From Kryptolebias marmoratus (Eukaryota > Chordata > Actinopteri > Cyprinodontiformes > Rivulidae), in the NCBI RefSeq assembly GCF_001649575.2, contig NC_051453.1, positions 21,746,666 to 21,810,665 on the forward strand: a stretch of 64,000 bases of DNA, written 5' to 3'. Below the pieces are notes generated by a model. The model was not told the DNA's origin, ran no database searches, and was given only the letters and a program-made list of their open reading frames with translations. The stretch's first letter is position 1. Every line of letters begins with the position of its first letter. Of this stretch, positions 1 through 10,700 are shown piece by piece. The position numbers and the translations under genes were made by a program.

Positions 1-307
1 ACCACCACAAAACGTAATTTAAAAAAATCTTAACTCTCTCTTTAAATTGGGTCAGTACACATTTTGTTAGAAGCAGCTTGTCACAAAGACACATTTTCCA
101 TTTTCTTTATCTAAAGCTATAATAAATATAGCACAGATTCACAGACACAAAATAGTATTTTAGCTCCACTAAGGTGATTCTCAAAGAGCTATTGGCTAAA
201 AATTTAGCATAGTTTTCCTTTTATTAAATCCTGAGGAGTAATTATACTAACACTAATTATATATATTTTAATTTTAATAATCAAAATGAACAATTGTACG
301 CAATGAA

Positions 308-321
308 GTATATTCTAGTTT
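308..321. repeat. Target-site duplication of the L1-like LINE, left copy
   Basis: GTATATTCTAGTTT at 308-321 is repeated at 1399-1412. The two copies flank the LINE remnant, so they mark the pre-insertion site. Confidence 0.8.
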
Positions 322-1398
322 TTTTTGGTTTTTGTTTTTTTTCCAACCTTTATTTAACATATTGCAATACAAAACAAAAAGTACCAAGCTCAACATTCAA
401 AAAGTGACATTACAAAGGGTGATTTATGGCACCTAGACAAAAACATATGCCTAAAATGTGTATACATATATTTAACAAAATAAGCCAAGGGCCAGCAAAA
501 AAGAAAAGCATTATATATCTAAAAAAGAAACAAATACAAAGTACAAAGTGCAAAGGGCATTAATCAAGAAAGTTGAAGTTAGTCAAAAAGTAAAAGAAGT
601 TGCCAGCCTTTTTTTCTTTTACAAAACTTACAGATTTTGCATAAGACTTCAGTTCATTTTTCCAATGAGTCAAATTGGGCCTACATTTGAAAAATCGACA
701 TTTATGTAAATAATATTTTCCCAGTAAATTTATTGTTACATCGACAGTCCGAAAAGGGAACCCCATCGATCCAGAGTTGTTTCAGATTAGGAGTCACATT
801 AGAGTATAATATGTCTTGTCTAACCATAGAACAAAGAGATGATGGGATGGCTTATAAGATTTGATTATATTTTTCCTTTGTGCAATGGATTTTACATTTT
901 TCACAGAATTCACGATGTTGTAAAAAGTTTCCTTTATTATCCATGAAGTGGGCAACAGCCCAAACTTCTTTTGAGTGCCATTCATCAATAAATATAGATT
1001 TTCTACTGATCAAAATATATCTATTATTCCACACTGGGGTATTATGAGGTGTAAAATTGTGAGTAAAAAGTAGTTTCCAATTAAGAAGAACCTGTTTATG
1101 AAAATCTGAAAGTTTCACTGGCAATCTGCTTAACTCAAAATCACACCGTAAGAGAAGCTGAAGTCCTCCCATCTTATTGAATACCAAATTGGGTATATAT
1201 GACCAAATTGAAAGACTGTTATTTATAAAAAACTTTAACCATTTTAGTTTCAACATACCATTCATAATTTCGAAGTCTATCACATTTCCTCCACCATCTT
1301 CATGAGTTTTAATCAGGTCGTCTTTTCGTATATAGTGACATTTATTCCTCCAAATGAAATTAAAATTAAGTTTGTTAATGGCTTTAATCATCTTAAAC
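321..1398 (-). mobile_element. 5'-truncated L1-like LINE, 3' part of ORF2
   Basis: On the minus strand, two disrupted reading frames (roughly 1399-850 and 766-560) encode the C-terminal part of a fish L1-type ORF2. Recognisable pieces are an INKLNFNFIWRN segment and, further on, a HKCRFFKCRP..HWKNELK segment. The frame is broken around 770-850, so the copy is dead. A T-rich tract at 321-344 is the poly(A) tail read on the opposite strand. A 14-base duplication, GTATATTCTAGTTT, occurs at 308-321 and again at 1399-1412, exactly bracketing the copy, as expected of target-primed reverse transcription. The element lies about 1.7 kb upstream of the scly start. Confidence 0.85.
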
Positions 1399-1412
1399 GT
1401 ATATTCTAGTTT
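1399..1412. repeat. Target-site duplication of the L1-like LINE, right copy
   Basis: Second copy of the 14-base duplication. It fixes the 5' truncation point of the minus-strand LINE at about 1398. Confidence 0.8.
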
Positions 1413-1760
1413 AAATACACGCCAGGAGATGAGTCCTACGGGAAATGACGTCAGTAGCTCCGGTACACCAGCTGCGTCACCTGAAGCAGCCTGTAACACC
1501 GGCTCTTAACGACCCAGCTAATGATTGACCAATACGAGGGTAAAAAAATCATTCAGGCCATCTTCACGTCACTTCACAAGGTCAGACATAAAGGCAAGCT
1601 TGACAGATAAAAATCTAACTCAGATGAGTCCATATATGACGCATCTTTGAGTCCTAAACTGGCTAAAGACTTAGCCGAGCTAGCTTGCTGTAGCTAAAGT
1701 AAACATGTCAGCTTCGGCTGGCAGGACAAGACGTGTCATATGTTTGGTTCTGGTAATAGT
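1413..1760 (+). promoter_or_regulatory. scly: Candidate scly promoter and leader exon
   Basis: This CpG-containing stretch between the LINE and the first scly coding exon has a perfect palindromic CRE, TGACGTCA, at 1446-1453 and a CCAAT box at 1529-1533. An ATG at 1705 opens a short frame that reaches a possible donor (gtaata) near 1747. A pyrimidine-rich tract ends in AAG and CAG acceptors just before 3065, so the annotated start codon lies almost at an exon edge and an upstream leader exon is likely. Motifs are seen directly; promoter function is inferred. Confidence 0.35.
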
Positions 1761-3064
1761 TCTGAATGAGACGTATACGAGGCAGGACCAGGACATGACA
1801 GCATCATGTTAAAGCAGACAGAGCTTTAGGAAGATGGCAGAACTGTGAGAAATAAGAATTGTATAATGAATAAAAATCAGTGCCTGTGTCGCTGCTTGTC
1901 TGTAAGAATACACCGCGAACAGCAGCAACATCTACTAAAACATATCTGGGATATTGCTCCACTGATAATTACAGATCTTAAAAATCCGTTGCTGTGCCTT
2001 CTGCAGGAGTTTGCAATTTAGTGCTAGAGTCAATCTTATCTTCTGGCAAGTCGAATTATCATTTAATAGACAAGATCTCTAAAACATATATAATATTCCT
2101 AGAAGGAACTCACATTTTAGGAATCTACAAACCATTTTTTATTAGGCACATGTTTTAGATATTGTAAATGGAAAGAATCATTTCATTTCTCTCTAATATA
2201 ATTGTGAATAATTATATTAAATAATAATATATAATATAATATTATTATTATTATATAATAATATAATTATATATAACTAGTTTCACACATCAGTAATTGA
2301 AAGATTCCGCTTTCAGTCACAATGTAGTTACTAATGCCAGCAATGATGATTAGATATTTATAAAGAACTTGATCTGATGCCATTTTAACACACCAAGGTG
2401 AAATAAAAAATATCACTAGCAGCAACTGCACTGTGAATGTCTGAGGTGTCTGTTTCTCCATGTAAGATTTCCATTTGTGGCATCCATAATGTTTAGTGCA
2501 GATGGGGAAAAATGTACTTGTGGAAATCTGGAGCTGCACAAGAATTGATAAAGTGAAGTGATTTTTTTTCGAGAATGACTTTTGCGTATCTGAAACATTG
2601 ATTCTGGATGAGAAGAAAGCCCTTCTGAAAGTCCAAAATGTTTTTCTTGGACATTAATTATTTGTTTATGGGCAAAACATACCCTGTCCAATTACTGATT
2701 GTTAAAATATCCACCAAAACCTTTTAGGACATCTGAAAATTAGTTTGTCTCAACTTCAATTCAATACTTTTTATAAAGCAACAATTCAGAACAGCAGTCA
2801 TTTCATGGTGATATACAGTATAAAGCAAATCTTAGTTATGGAAACATTTAAAATATAATTTTTACCAGCAAGAAAAGTGTTTGAAATTTCTTTAAATGTA
2901 ATTCTAACTAATACGAATGTTATTTGATAAGAAAGACTTCTGTTAGAGCTCTAAAAACGTTATAAGTGATAAGAATGTGTTTTATGGTACAACAGCCTGC
3001 CATAAATCCTCTGTAATTGCTTCTGTTTTCACTTCTGTTGACTCCTTCTCCCTGTAAGAGCAGT
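1761..3064. other. Intergenic or leader-intron sequence upstream of scly
   Basis: AT-rich sequence without a supported gene. It includes a very AT-rich, partly self-complementary run at about 2205-2278. The open frames around 2267-2691 on the minus strand show no recognisable protein features. Confidence 0.5.
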
Positions 3065-6000
3065 ATGTCCAATAAGTCTGATGACACAACCTCTGAAATG
3101 AATCACATCTTCACTGACCACACCCTTCATCATAATGCAGAACTCAGCACAAAAAGGTAAGAGAATTGTAATGTTTGTTTTTTTTTGTTTTTTTGGAGGT
3201 GGGGTGTATTATTGTGAACAGCTCAGCAGAATACATGGGATGTGTTGAAAGCATTCTTGAATTCACAGGATCTACATGGATTATAATGCTACAACTCCTT
3301 TGGAACCAGAGGTGATTCAGGCCGTTTCTGAAGCTCTCTGGGATGCCTGGGGAAACCCGAGTAGTAACTATGAAGCAGGTAAGTAAGGTTTTGTGTCAAA
3401 ATATTGTGTTTTCAGTTGTATAAGTTAAGTGACGATGAATACGATGACAGTAAAAACAATATTTTATATAAATCGCTTATTTTTTAGGTGTCAAGGCCAA
3501 AGCTATTATCAATCGGTCCAGACAAAATGTGGCAAGAATGGTTGGAGGTAAAGCAGAAGACATTGTTTTTACTTCAGGTGGAACAGAGGTAACAACTGCT
3601 CAACTACTGAAAGACTAAAAGCGTTTAGTGATTCTGGATCAACTTGTGTTCAGAATAGGCGTTTCAGTGCAGCCAGTTTTGGTTTATAGCGAATTAATAA
3701 TCTTGCAGGCCAATAATCTGGTGCTGCACACGGCTTTGGAGCACTTCAGGAAGAACTGCAGGGCTGCAGGCGAAGGACATGTCAACGGAAGCAATGACCT
3801 ACCTCACATCATCACCTCTAATGTGGAGCATGACTCGATCAAACTCGCAGCAGAGCACTTACAGGTGGATGGCAAGGCAGGTAAGGGACCAGCTTTCCAC
3901 TTAACAAACACGCCTTTGTCTTCCTGTAACATTTCTGATAAAGCAGGGTCTCTGTTTCTGCCACAGATGTGACGTTCGTGCCCGTGTCTAAGGTGACAGC
4001 TTGTGTAGATGTGGAGGATATAATTGATGCGGTGCGTCCCAATACTTGTCTCATCTCTGTCATGCTGGCCAATAATGAGACGGGCGTTGTCATGGTAAGA
4101 AGGGAAAGAGGCTCGAAAGCCTTTCGGCGGGGGTCTTTGTTCACTTAGTCTTTTGTGTGGTTGTAATAACTGACAGATTGAATTGTTTGATCTGATTAAA
4201 AAAAATAACAGTTCTTCTTCTCAGCCCGTCCAAGAGCTCTGCGAGAAAGTAAAAATGCTCAACAAGCTGCAAGAGCGTATCAGGATTCTGCTTCACTCTG
4301 ATGCTGCTCAGGCCCTGGGCAAAATCCCAGTGGACGTCCAGGAACTGGGAGTGGATTTCCTTACTATAGTTGGACACAAGGTCAGAACCTTTCTTTACAG
4401 CATGTAAGGATTGTTGAGCAGTATAGTAAAAATATTACTGACAGTTTTTTTTTTTTCCCCCTCACCCCTCAGTTTTATGGCCCTCGCATTGGAGCTTTGT
4501 ATGTGAATGGTCTTGGAACGGGAACACCTCTCTATCCGATGCTCTTTGGAGGAGGACAGGAGAGGAACTTCAGACCAGGGTAAATGAGAGGATGTGCTTC
4601 AAACAAAGCAACTGAAATAAGAAATCTGCAGCTCTAAATATGAGCGTCTGTTTTTATTCTCAATGTTACAGCACAGAAAACACACCAATGATTGCCGGTC
4701 TAGGAAAGGTATGTGTTTCAAGGAGTCGTTGCTAGTGATTTTTGTAATGCAGAGTTTTGGTCGAGGTTTGTAGGAAATTAATAACATTTTGAAAATTTTT
4801 CTATCAGTGCAGACACCAAGCCTGTCATGTTGATATATGTGTGTGTGTTTGTGTTAGGCTGCAGAGCTGGTGACCAATAATCTCTCAGATTATCAGAGTC
4901 ATATGCAAAATATTAAAGTGTACCTGGAGGAACAACTGCAGGTATGTTTTTAAGTTTAGTTATAAAATTCACATCAACTTTGTATGCAGATATTGTTAAA
5001 CTCCAAATCAAGGTCAAATACATGAGCATGGAAACATGGTTAAAAATACTATGACTTTCAAATATTTAGACCTAATTTCAGACAGTAAAGAAAATAAAGT
5101 TATTTCATATTTTGTTTTGTCAGATTCATCCAGTTTTGCATTTCAGGCCTGCAACAGATTCCACTAACAGCTGGGATGAAGGCTAATTTGAGCTTGCAAT
5201 GAGCTGAAAAAAAGTGTTGATTTTGTTTCAAACAGGTGACGTCAGATGGAAGTCGTGAACATAATTTGATAAAAAAGAAGAAAATAAATCAGAAAATGTT
5301 GACTCATTGAGCAAAAGTAGCCAGATAAGCTCTAGTTTGTCAACAAATCTGTGAGAAAATTAATGTTGGTTAAAAAAATGTTAAAGAAAAAAAGAAATTG
5401 GAACATTTTATTTCTTTATTTTTTTAGGTGTATAAATCAAATTGAGATAAATTGAAAAATTCTAGACCACAGGAATATCCACGCCTTTTCAGACGTTTTG
5501 GAGTGGGGCTGCTTGCAGCGTTACTGATTGTTGTGGGGTTTATCTGCAGCAGAGAGCAGTCAGAGCAAACTAGATTTGGAGAAACAGAGAGAAATTCTAA
5601 TGAAGGTGTCAGGCTAACACCTACTCAGAAGAGGGTCTATCAAAGAGCAAATTTCTACCATCTGAAACAACTTAAACCTCATACAGATGTGAGGATTAAC
5701 TGGTTTGTACAGATTCAACGTCACGCGATGCAATTGGATCGATAGGTCAGCCATGCACCGATGCAGTTTTAAGATAAAATCTAGATGCATTTGGTTTATT
5801 ATGTCTTCTCACTGATAAAATTTGATTCATTTCTTTATTACGTGAGTCTGCAAGCTTTCTTTCTACACCTGTTCACTTAAAAAAATAGCATAAAATCTTA
5901 AATATGTAGTTTGGTGTACAGTATAAAGAATAGATCTCTAGATTCTTTGAGTAGAATCTGAGTCTGTTCAGCTTTTTACTGACTCCTACTGTTCAGGAGG

Positions 6001-6989
6001 AGAACTGCCTGTGTAAACAGCAATTAACTCTGAAAGTGTGCTTCACAAATCAAAACTCATGTTTGACTCCCACAGTATCATGATTAGTTTAACTGTAGTG
6101 TTGTATTTTTTGCTGCTTGTGTACCTTTAAGGAATCACATAATGACTCCTGAGAGGCTTCTTCACCTCATATTCTCAGTGCCAGAAAATCTTTCAGCATT
6201 GTAAGAAAGAATGGAAAAGTTACGAAGTAGAAAATGCTTAGTCATTCCAACATTCATTCAAGAATAGATGTGTAAATGTATAAGATAAAAAAAGTCATTG
6301 TAAATATAAGAATCCCTGCCTTTTTAATCGTGGTTTACATTTTGGGAAACAAGATTTGTTTTGTTATGTGCCTTTAAAACTGATTCTGTTCCCTTATGCA
6401 GTTGCTTCTGTTATCTGTTTCCTTTCCCAGGATGTGTTTAAAGATAAGATCCACTTCAATAGTCATTACCCCAGCTCTGATGTCCTCCCTAACACATGTA
6501 ATGTGTCCATTCTGGGGCCAGCATTACAAGGTGATGTCATGACCTCTCTGTCCGTATGTCTGTTTTGGCCTCTAACCCTAAACCAGTTCTTGTCAGAGAC
6601 GGTTTACAAGCTGCACTGTGTTATTTGTGAACAACGAAGTCTCTGGTCCATTTCTCTCCTGCTCTAGGTTGGAGGGTGTTGTCCAGCTGTAGGAGGTTGT
6701 TAGCCAGCGTCGGCGCCGCCTGCCACTCTGCCAGTGGAAACAGGTAGAGGAATCTCTCTTTTCACCTGTTCTGCTTTTTTACGCACACTGTATTTTTTGC
6801 AGTAACTCCTATGTGGTTCACCATACGTCCACCAGGCCTTCCCATGTCCTCCTGAGCTGCGGCGTCCCATCTGAGGTGGCAGCCAACGCTTTGAGGTTGA
6901 GCGTGGGCAGGGGGACAACCAAAGCAGATGTGGACACAGTTGTGGAGGACCTGAGGGAAACCGTGCAGCTGCTGGAAAAAATGAACTGA
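3065..6989 (+). CDS. scly: Selenocysteine lyase (12 exons, complete)
   Basis: Coding exons: 3065-3156, 3269-3378, 3488-3588, 3709-3880, 3967-4094, 4225-4380, 4473-4579, 4672-4708, 4858-4941, 6431-6530, 6668-6743, 6836-6989. All junctions are GT-AG with consistent phase, giving about 438 aa. The enzyme is a cytosolic, PLP-dependent, NifS-like class V aminotransferase that splits L-selenocysteine into alanine and selenide, recycling selenium for selenoprotein synthesis. Visible family marks are [14 protein letters not shown] near residue 33, TSGGTE near 100, [24 protein letters not shown], the PLP lysine in VGHK (about K253, last codon of exon 6), the [16 protein letters not shown] block, and the catalytic cysteine in SVGAACHS (about C381). 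The length fits the vertebrate enzyme. The start is the first in-frame ATG of the exon preceding the conserved core; an upstream leader exon remains possible. A cysteine desulfurase (NFS1) is less likely given the residue pattern and the espnl neighbour. Confidence 0.93.
4942..6430. other. scly intron 9 (1.5 kb)
   Basis: Longest scly intron. The open frame at 5452-5745 has a hydrophobic stretch but no ATG context or homology I recognise. Nothing else is supported. Confidence 0.5.
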
Positions 6990-7100
6990 TGGCTTTCTTT
7001 TTCATAAAGCTCAGGCAAATAAGGATGAACAGCAATGCACCATATGTGCTATTTTTTACTTTAAGTGAGCTTGTAAAACTGTGAGATGTTTAATATAAAT

Positions 7101-7106
7101 AATAAA
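7101..7106 (+). terminator. scly: scly polyadenylation signal AATAAA
   Basis: AATAAA lies 112 bases after the scly stop codon, in A/T-rich 3' UTR-like sequence, and is the first canonical hexamer downstream. Confidence 0.6.
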
Positions 7107-7700
7107 GCGGGAGACCTTGGACTGATCCTCATGGGTGATGTCATGCCATGTAAGTTGCTTATTAGCTAAATGAAGATGGGGTGACGTGAATGACTCTTAG
7201 AATATTAAAAGAAAAACATGTTATATTTATGAAGATTATTATATTGCACATGTTAATCATCTCTTCTCTGTGATTAATTTTTAAAATAGTCCAGAAAAAA
7301 TCCTCATTGTATTCCACTGTGCCTTGGCTCTTGACTTCTCCCATTACTTAAGTTTCCATGCTGCCTCAGCTGCCCCATCTCCACTCGAGCGTGTCTACTT
7401 GTGCCAACATATGGTCACCGCCGCACAAAAACAGAGCAGGAGGCCACGAGCGCTGCACCTCCACCTGTCTTTCATTACCTTTCTACGCTGCTGGCTCTGA
7501 CCCCCTTCTCTCTCCCTGACAGCCGTGCTGGCCAGCTGGCTGCTATCGGGGTGTCACTTTCCTGGCTCGGGAGGAGGCGAAGAGAACATGAAGGGGCCGT
7601 TGTTGTATAGAAGTTTGTGCATGTGAGATGGTATCTCATGGGAACGTAAAGGACTCCAGAGAGCTTGCTCTGCCGTAGCTCCCTTTAAGCAGGCGCAGAG
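7107..7700. other. scly-espnl intergenic region, presumed espnl 5' flank
   Basis: About 0.6 kb separate the scly poly(A) signal from the espnl start codon. The second half (7380-7700) is GC-richer and probably includes the espnl promoter and 5' UTR. I see no TATA box or other decisive motif. Confidence 0.4.
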
Positions 7701-10700
7701 ATGGTGCTTCATCGGGCCATCCAGGCAGCTCGAGAAGGGGACCTCGCTGCTCTGAGGGATCTGGTGTCTTCCGGTTTTCTCCCCACTTCTGTCAGTGATG
7801 CTCAGGGTGCAGGCCTGGTGCACCATGCAGCCAGGTGTGGGCAGCTGGACTGCCTGCAGTTCCTGGTCAGAGACCTGGGTCTGCCAGCGGATTCTCAAGC
7901 CTTGAACGGGGCCTCACCAGCACACGATGCAGCAGCTACTGGGAACAACCGGGAACTGCAGTGGCTCATGGACCAAGGAGGCTGCAACACTGAGGCAAGC
8001 TAAACCACTTAGAGAAAGATTTCCACGTGAGGAATACTGAACTCTGACTGAGCTGATTAAAAACCCTCGCCTGATAATGCAGATCCCCTTCATGCCCACA
8101 GCTCAGACCTTAAAGCAGGGAGGGCATCTTGTTTTATCCATTAGTCCTGTGGTGCACAGGTTGGGCTTCTGGGTTCTCTGATCAGTGCCATATCTGGGAA
8201 GTTTTTGAAGCTCAGGTGTTCCAGGATGTGCAGTTGCATTATGGGTGTATGCTTGGTCTGCATCATTTAGCTGGGTTTGATATGTCAAACGTTCATTCAG
8301 CCATAACCTAAAGTTGTTCCAGCAGAATACGGCTTAATATTGAGATGATCATTTCTACTCATCTCACCTGTCAGTGGTTCCAGTGTTGTGACCGATCTGA
8401 TCTACATTTGTTCTACAATGCAGAACTTACCCATGTGCAGCTGTCTGCAGAGTTGAGGCAGAGCAACACAAGTCTCTCTGTGCTGCTTAACTTTATTGAA
8501 ACAGTTTGTAGAAATAAATTAAATATGGATGCAAATTTCATCTTTTGAATCTTTTACTATTTTTTTTCAGACTGTTTACTAAAATGATACAAATCAAGCC
8601 TTAAATAACTGTTAATTAAATGTGAATATGTCTGTTGACCTTTGGTCATCTGACTCCTCCCAAAGTGCAGTTACATCACTGCAGTTGTAAATTGTACTGT
8701 GCTTGACCTTTTCTGATGTATTACCAGCTGATTACATAATTTGTTGTGGTCTTACTGTGAATCCACTTGCGTGAGTAGCTAAGGTGATTATTTCCAGATG
8801 TCCGAGGGAAAGCTACTACTTTAACCTGCCTCAAAAATACACGTTTAAGTCTTTGTCTCTAGCTTGTCTAGGAGACCAGATGGACAGGTTTCTGATTAAA
8901 ATTAAAGAGAACATTGTCAAGTTACACAAATCTCAGCTACAGCTTTGGAAACAAAATCATCCCTAGTGGCTTAATCTGTTGTTTGAATGTTCTGATAATA
9001 AAGTCAATCACAGTGCATGGACTCCCCATGGAATATGATGCCTGCAGATGACATTGTGATCTGTAGTGAGAGGAGGGTAGCAGGAGGTATGCTTTGGAGA
9101 GAAAAGAAATCAAAGTCAGTTGAAATGAGAGAAAATCCATGAGTGTGAATGACAGGGAGATGGATAGAACAGTAAAGCTGCAACGACTAGTGGCACTGAA
9201 GGTGGATGAGTTTAAGTAACTGGGATCAACCATCCAAAGCAACAGACAGAGCAAAAGAGGTGAAGAGGAGGGTGCAGGCAGGGTGGAGTGGATGTAGAGG
9301 AGTGTGATTTGTGACAGAAGGAGAGTTACAACATGAGACCTATGATGTATGATTTGGAGTTGGTAGCTCTAATAAAATATCTGGAGGTTGCAGAGATGAA
9401 GTACATTAGATGGACAGCTCATGTTTGGAGACAAAGTTAGAGAGGCAAAGCTTAAATGGTTTGGATGTGCAAAGAAGGGGGAAGAGGAAGACCACAGAGA
9501 AGGTTCATTAATGTAGTGAAGAAGGATATGCAGAGGACTAGTGTGACAGAGGACGATGCTGGGGGAGGGGGAGGTGATCTGTGGAGATGGCTGAAAGAAG
9601 GGGAAGCTCTTCCATTTGTCTGCACCTCCCTCAGCATCTGTTTGTGAATGTTTTCCAGCACAAGGATGCTGCCGGTGCCACAGCCCTTCACCTGGCGGCT
9701 CGGTTCGATCATGTGGAGGTGGTTCAGTGTCTGCTTTCTGCTGGTGGAGTGGCCGAAGTGGAGACAAACTGTGGAGCTGTACCTGCACACTACGCTGCAG
9801 CCAACGGGGGTCTCACCTGTTTAAAACTCCTCATCCAGGAGGCACCTGGGTGAGCTTACTGTTCTTGATTTCTAACATTTTGGCCCTGCAGCATCGTCCA
9901 TGGCCCAACCTCAGATATGTTATCAACAATTAGAAAAGCTGGTGTTCTGGAACATCTGACTCACCGTTATGAATTTTATATTCCTCATTCAAAAAAATAT
10001 CACCAGACCCACTTTAACAATTCTTTCTTCTACTCCCATCATCTAGTCAGATATTTGCTTTGTTCAGTGCTTTAGTTTGAGACAAACTGATTTTTTTTTT
10101 GATTATTTGTTGTGCACTGACAAACAAAAGATCCTGAATTATCAGCAAATATACATAAACGACTTGTGTTTTTTTCTTCTATGCCATGTTTTTAAAAAAA
10201 TCTGGAAACCTTCAAAGCAGGTAACGATTGACCAGTGTAATGTCTCAGCAGGAAAGGTAAAACTGTTGCACTGGTGGCTCTGTATCAGTTTAGTTCACCT
10301 TGTGATGACCCCAGCAGGTGATACCCTGCAGTCAGGTGAAACTGAAAATAAAAGGCCGCCCACTGGTCTCTGACAGTGGAACACTGACAGCTCACTGTAA
10401 GAATATCCTTTTTATGAACATAAAGCCACACAATGATTTTCACTCTAAATATTCCCTGCAGCTGTTTGAGCTGTTCGTTGGTCCTGTAAGAATGCTGAAA
10501 ATTATTTATTATTAAGTTTATTTCTAAACCAAACATGTGGCGAAGTTATGTTAAATCATGTGAGATTACATTTTGATCTTTTTTTGAGCTTTAAACATAC
10601 AGTTACATTAATAGGGACACTAATCACACTTTTTGTTGCCTTTTTAATCAACAACTTGCTATTTTAATTATAGAAGGATAACATAAGACTAATAAATAAA

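Noticed and set aside
2267..2691. Minus-strand open frames upstream of scly
   Set aside because: Short, overlapping one another, no family signature, in AT-rich intergenic sequence.
5452..5745. 97-aa open frame with a hydrophobic stretch inside scly intron 9
   Set aside because: No recognisable domain or splice logic, and it lies between two well-supported exons; probably chance.
6700..7035. Minus-strand open frame antisense to the end of scly
   Set aside because: It is the complement of confirmed coding exons 11 and 12 and has no features of its own.
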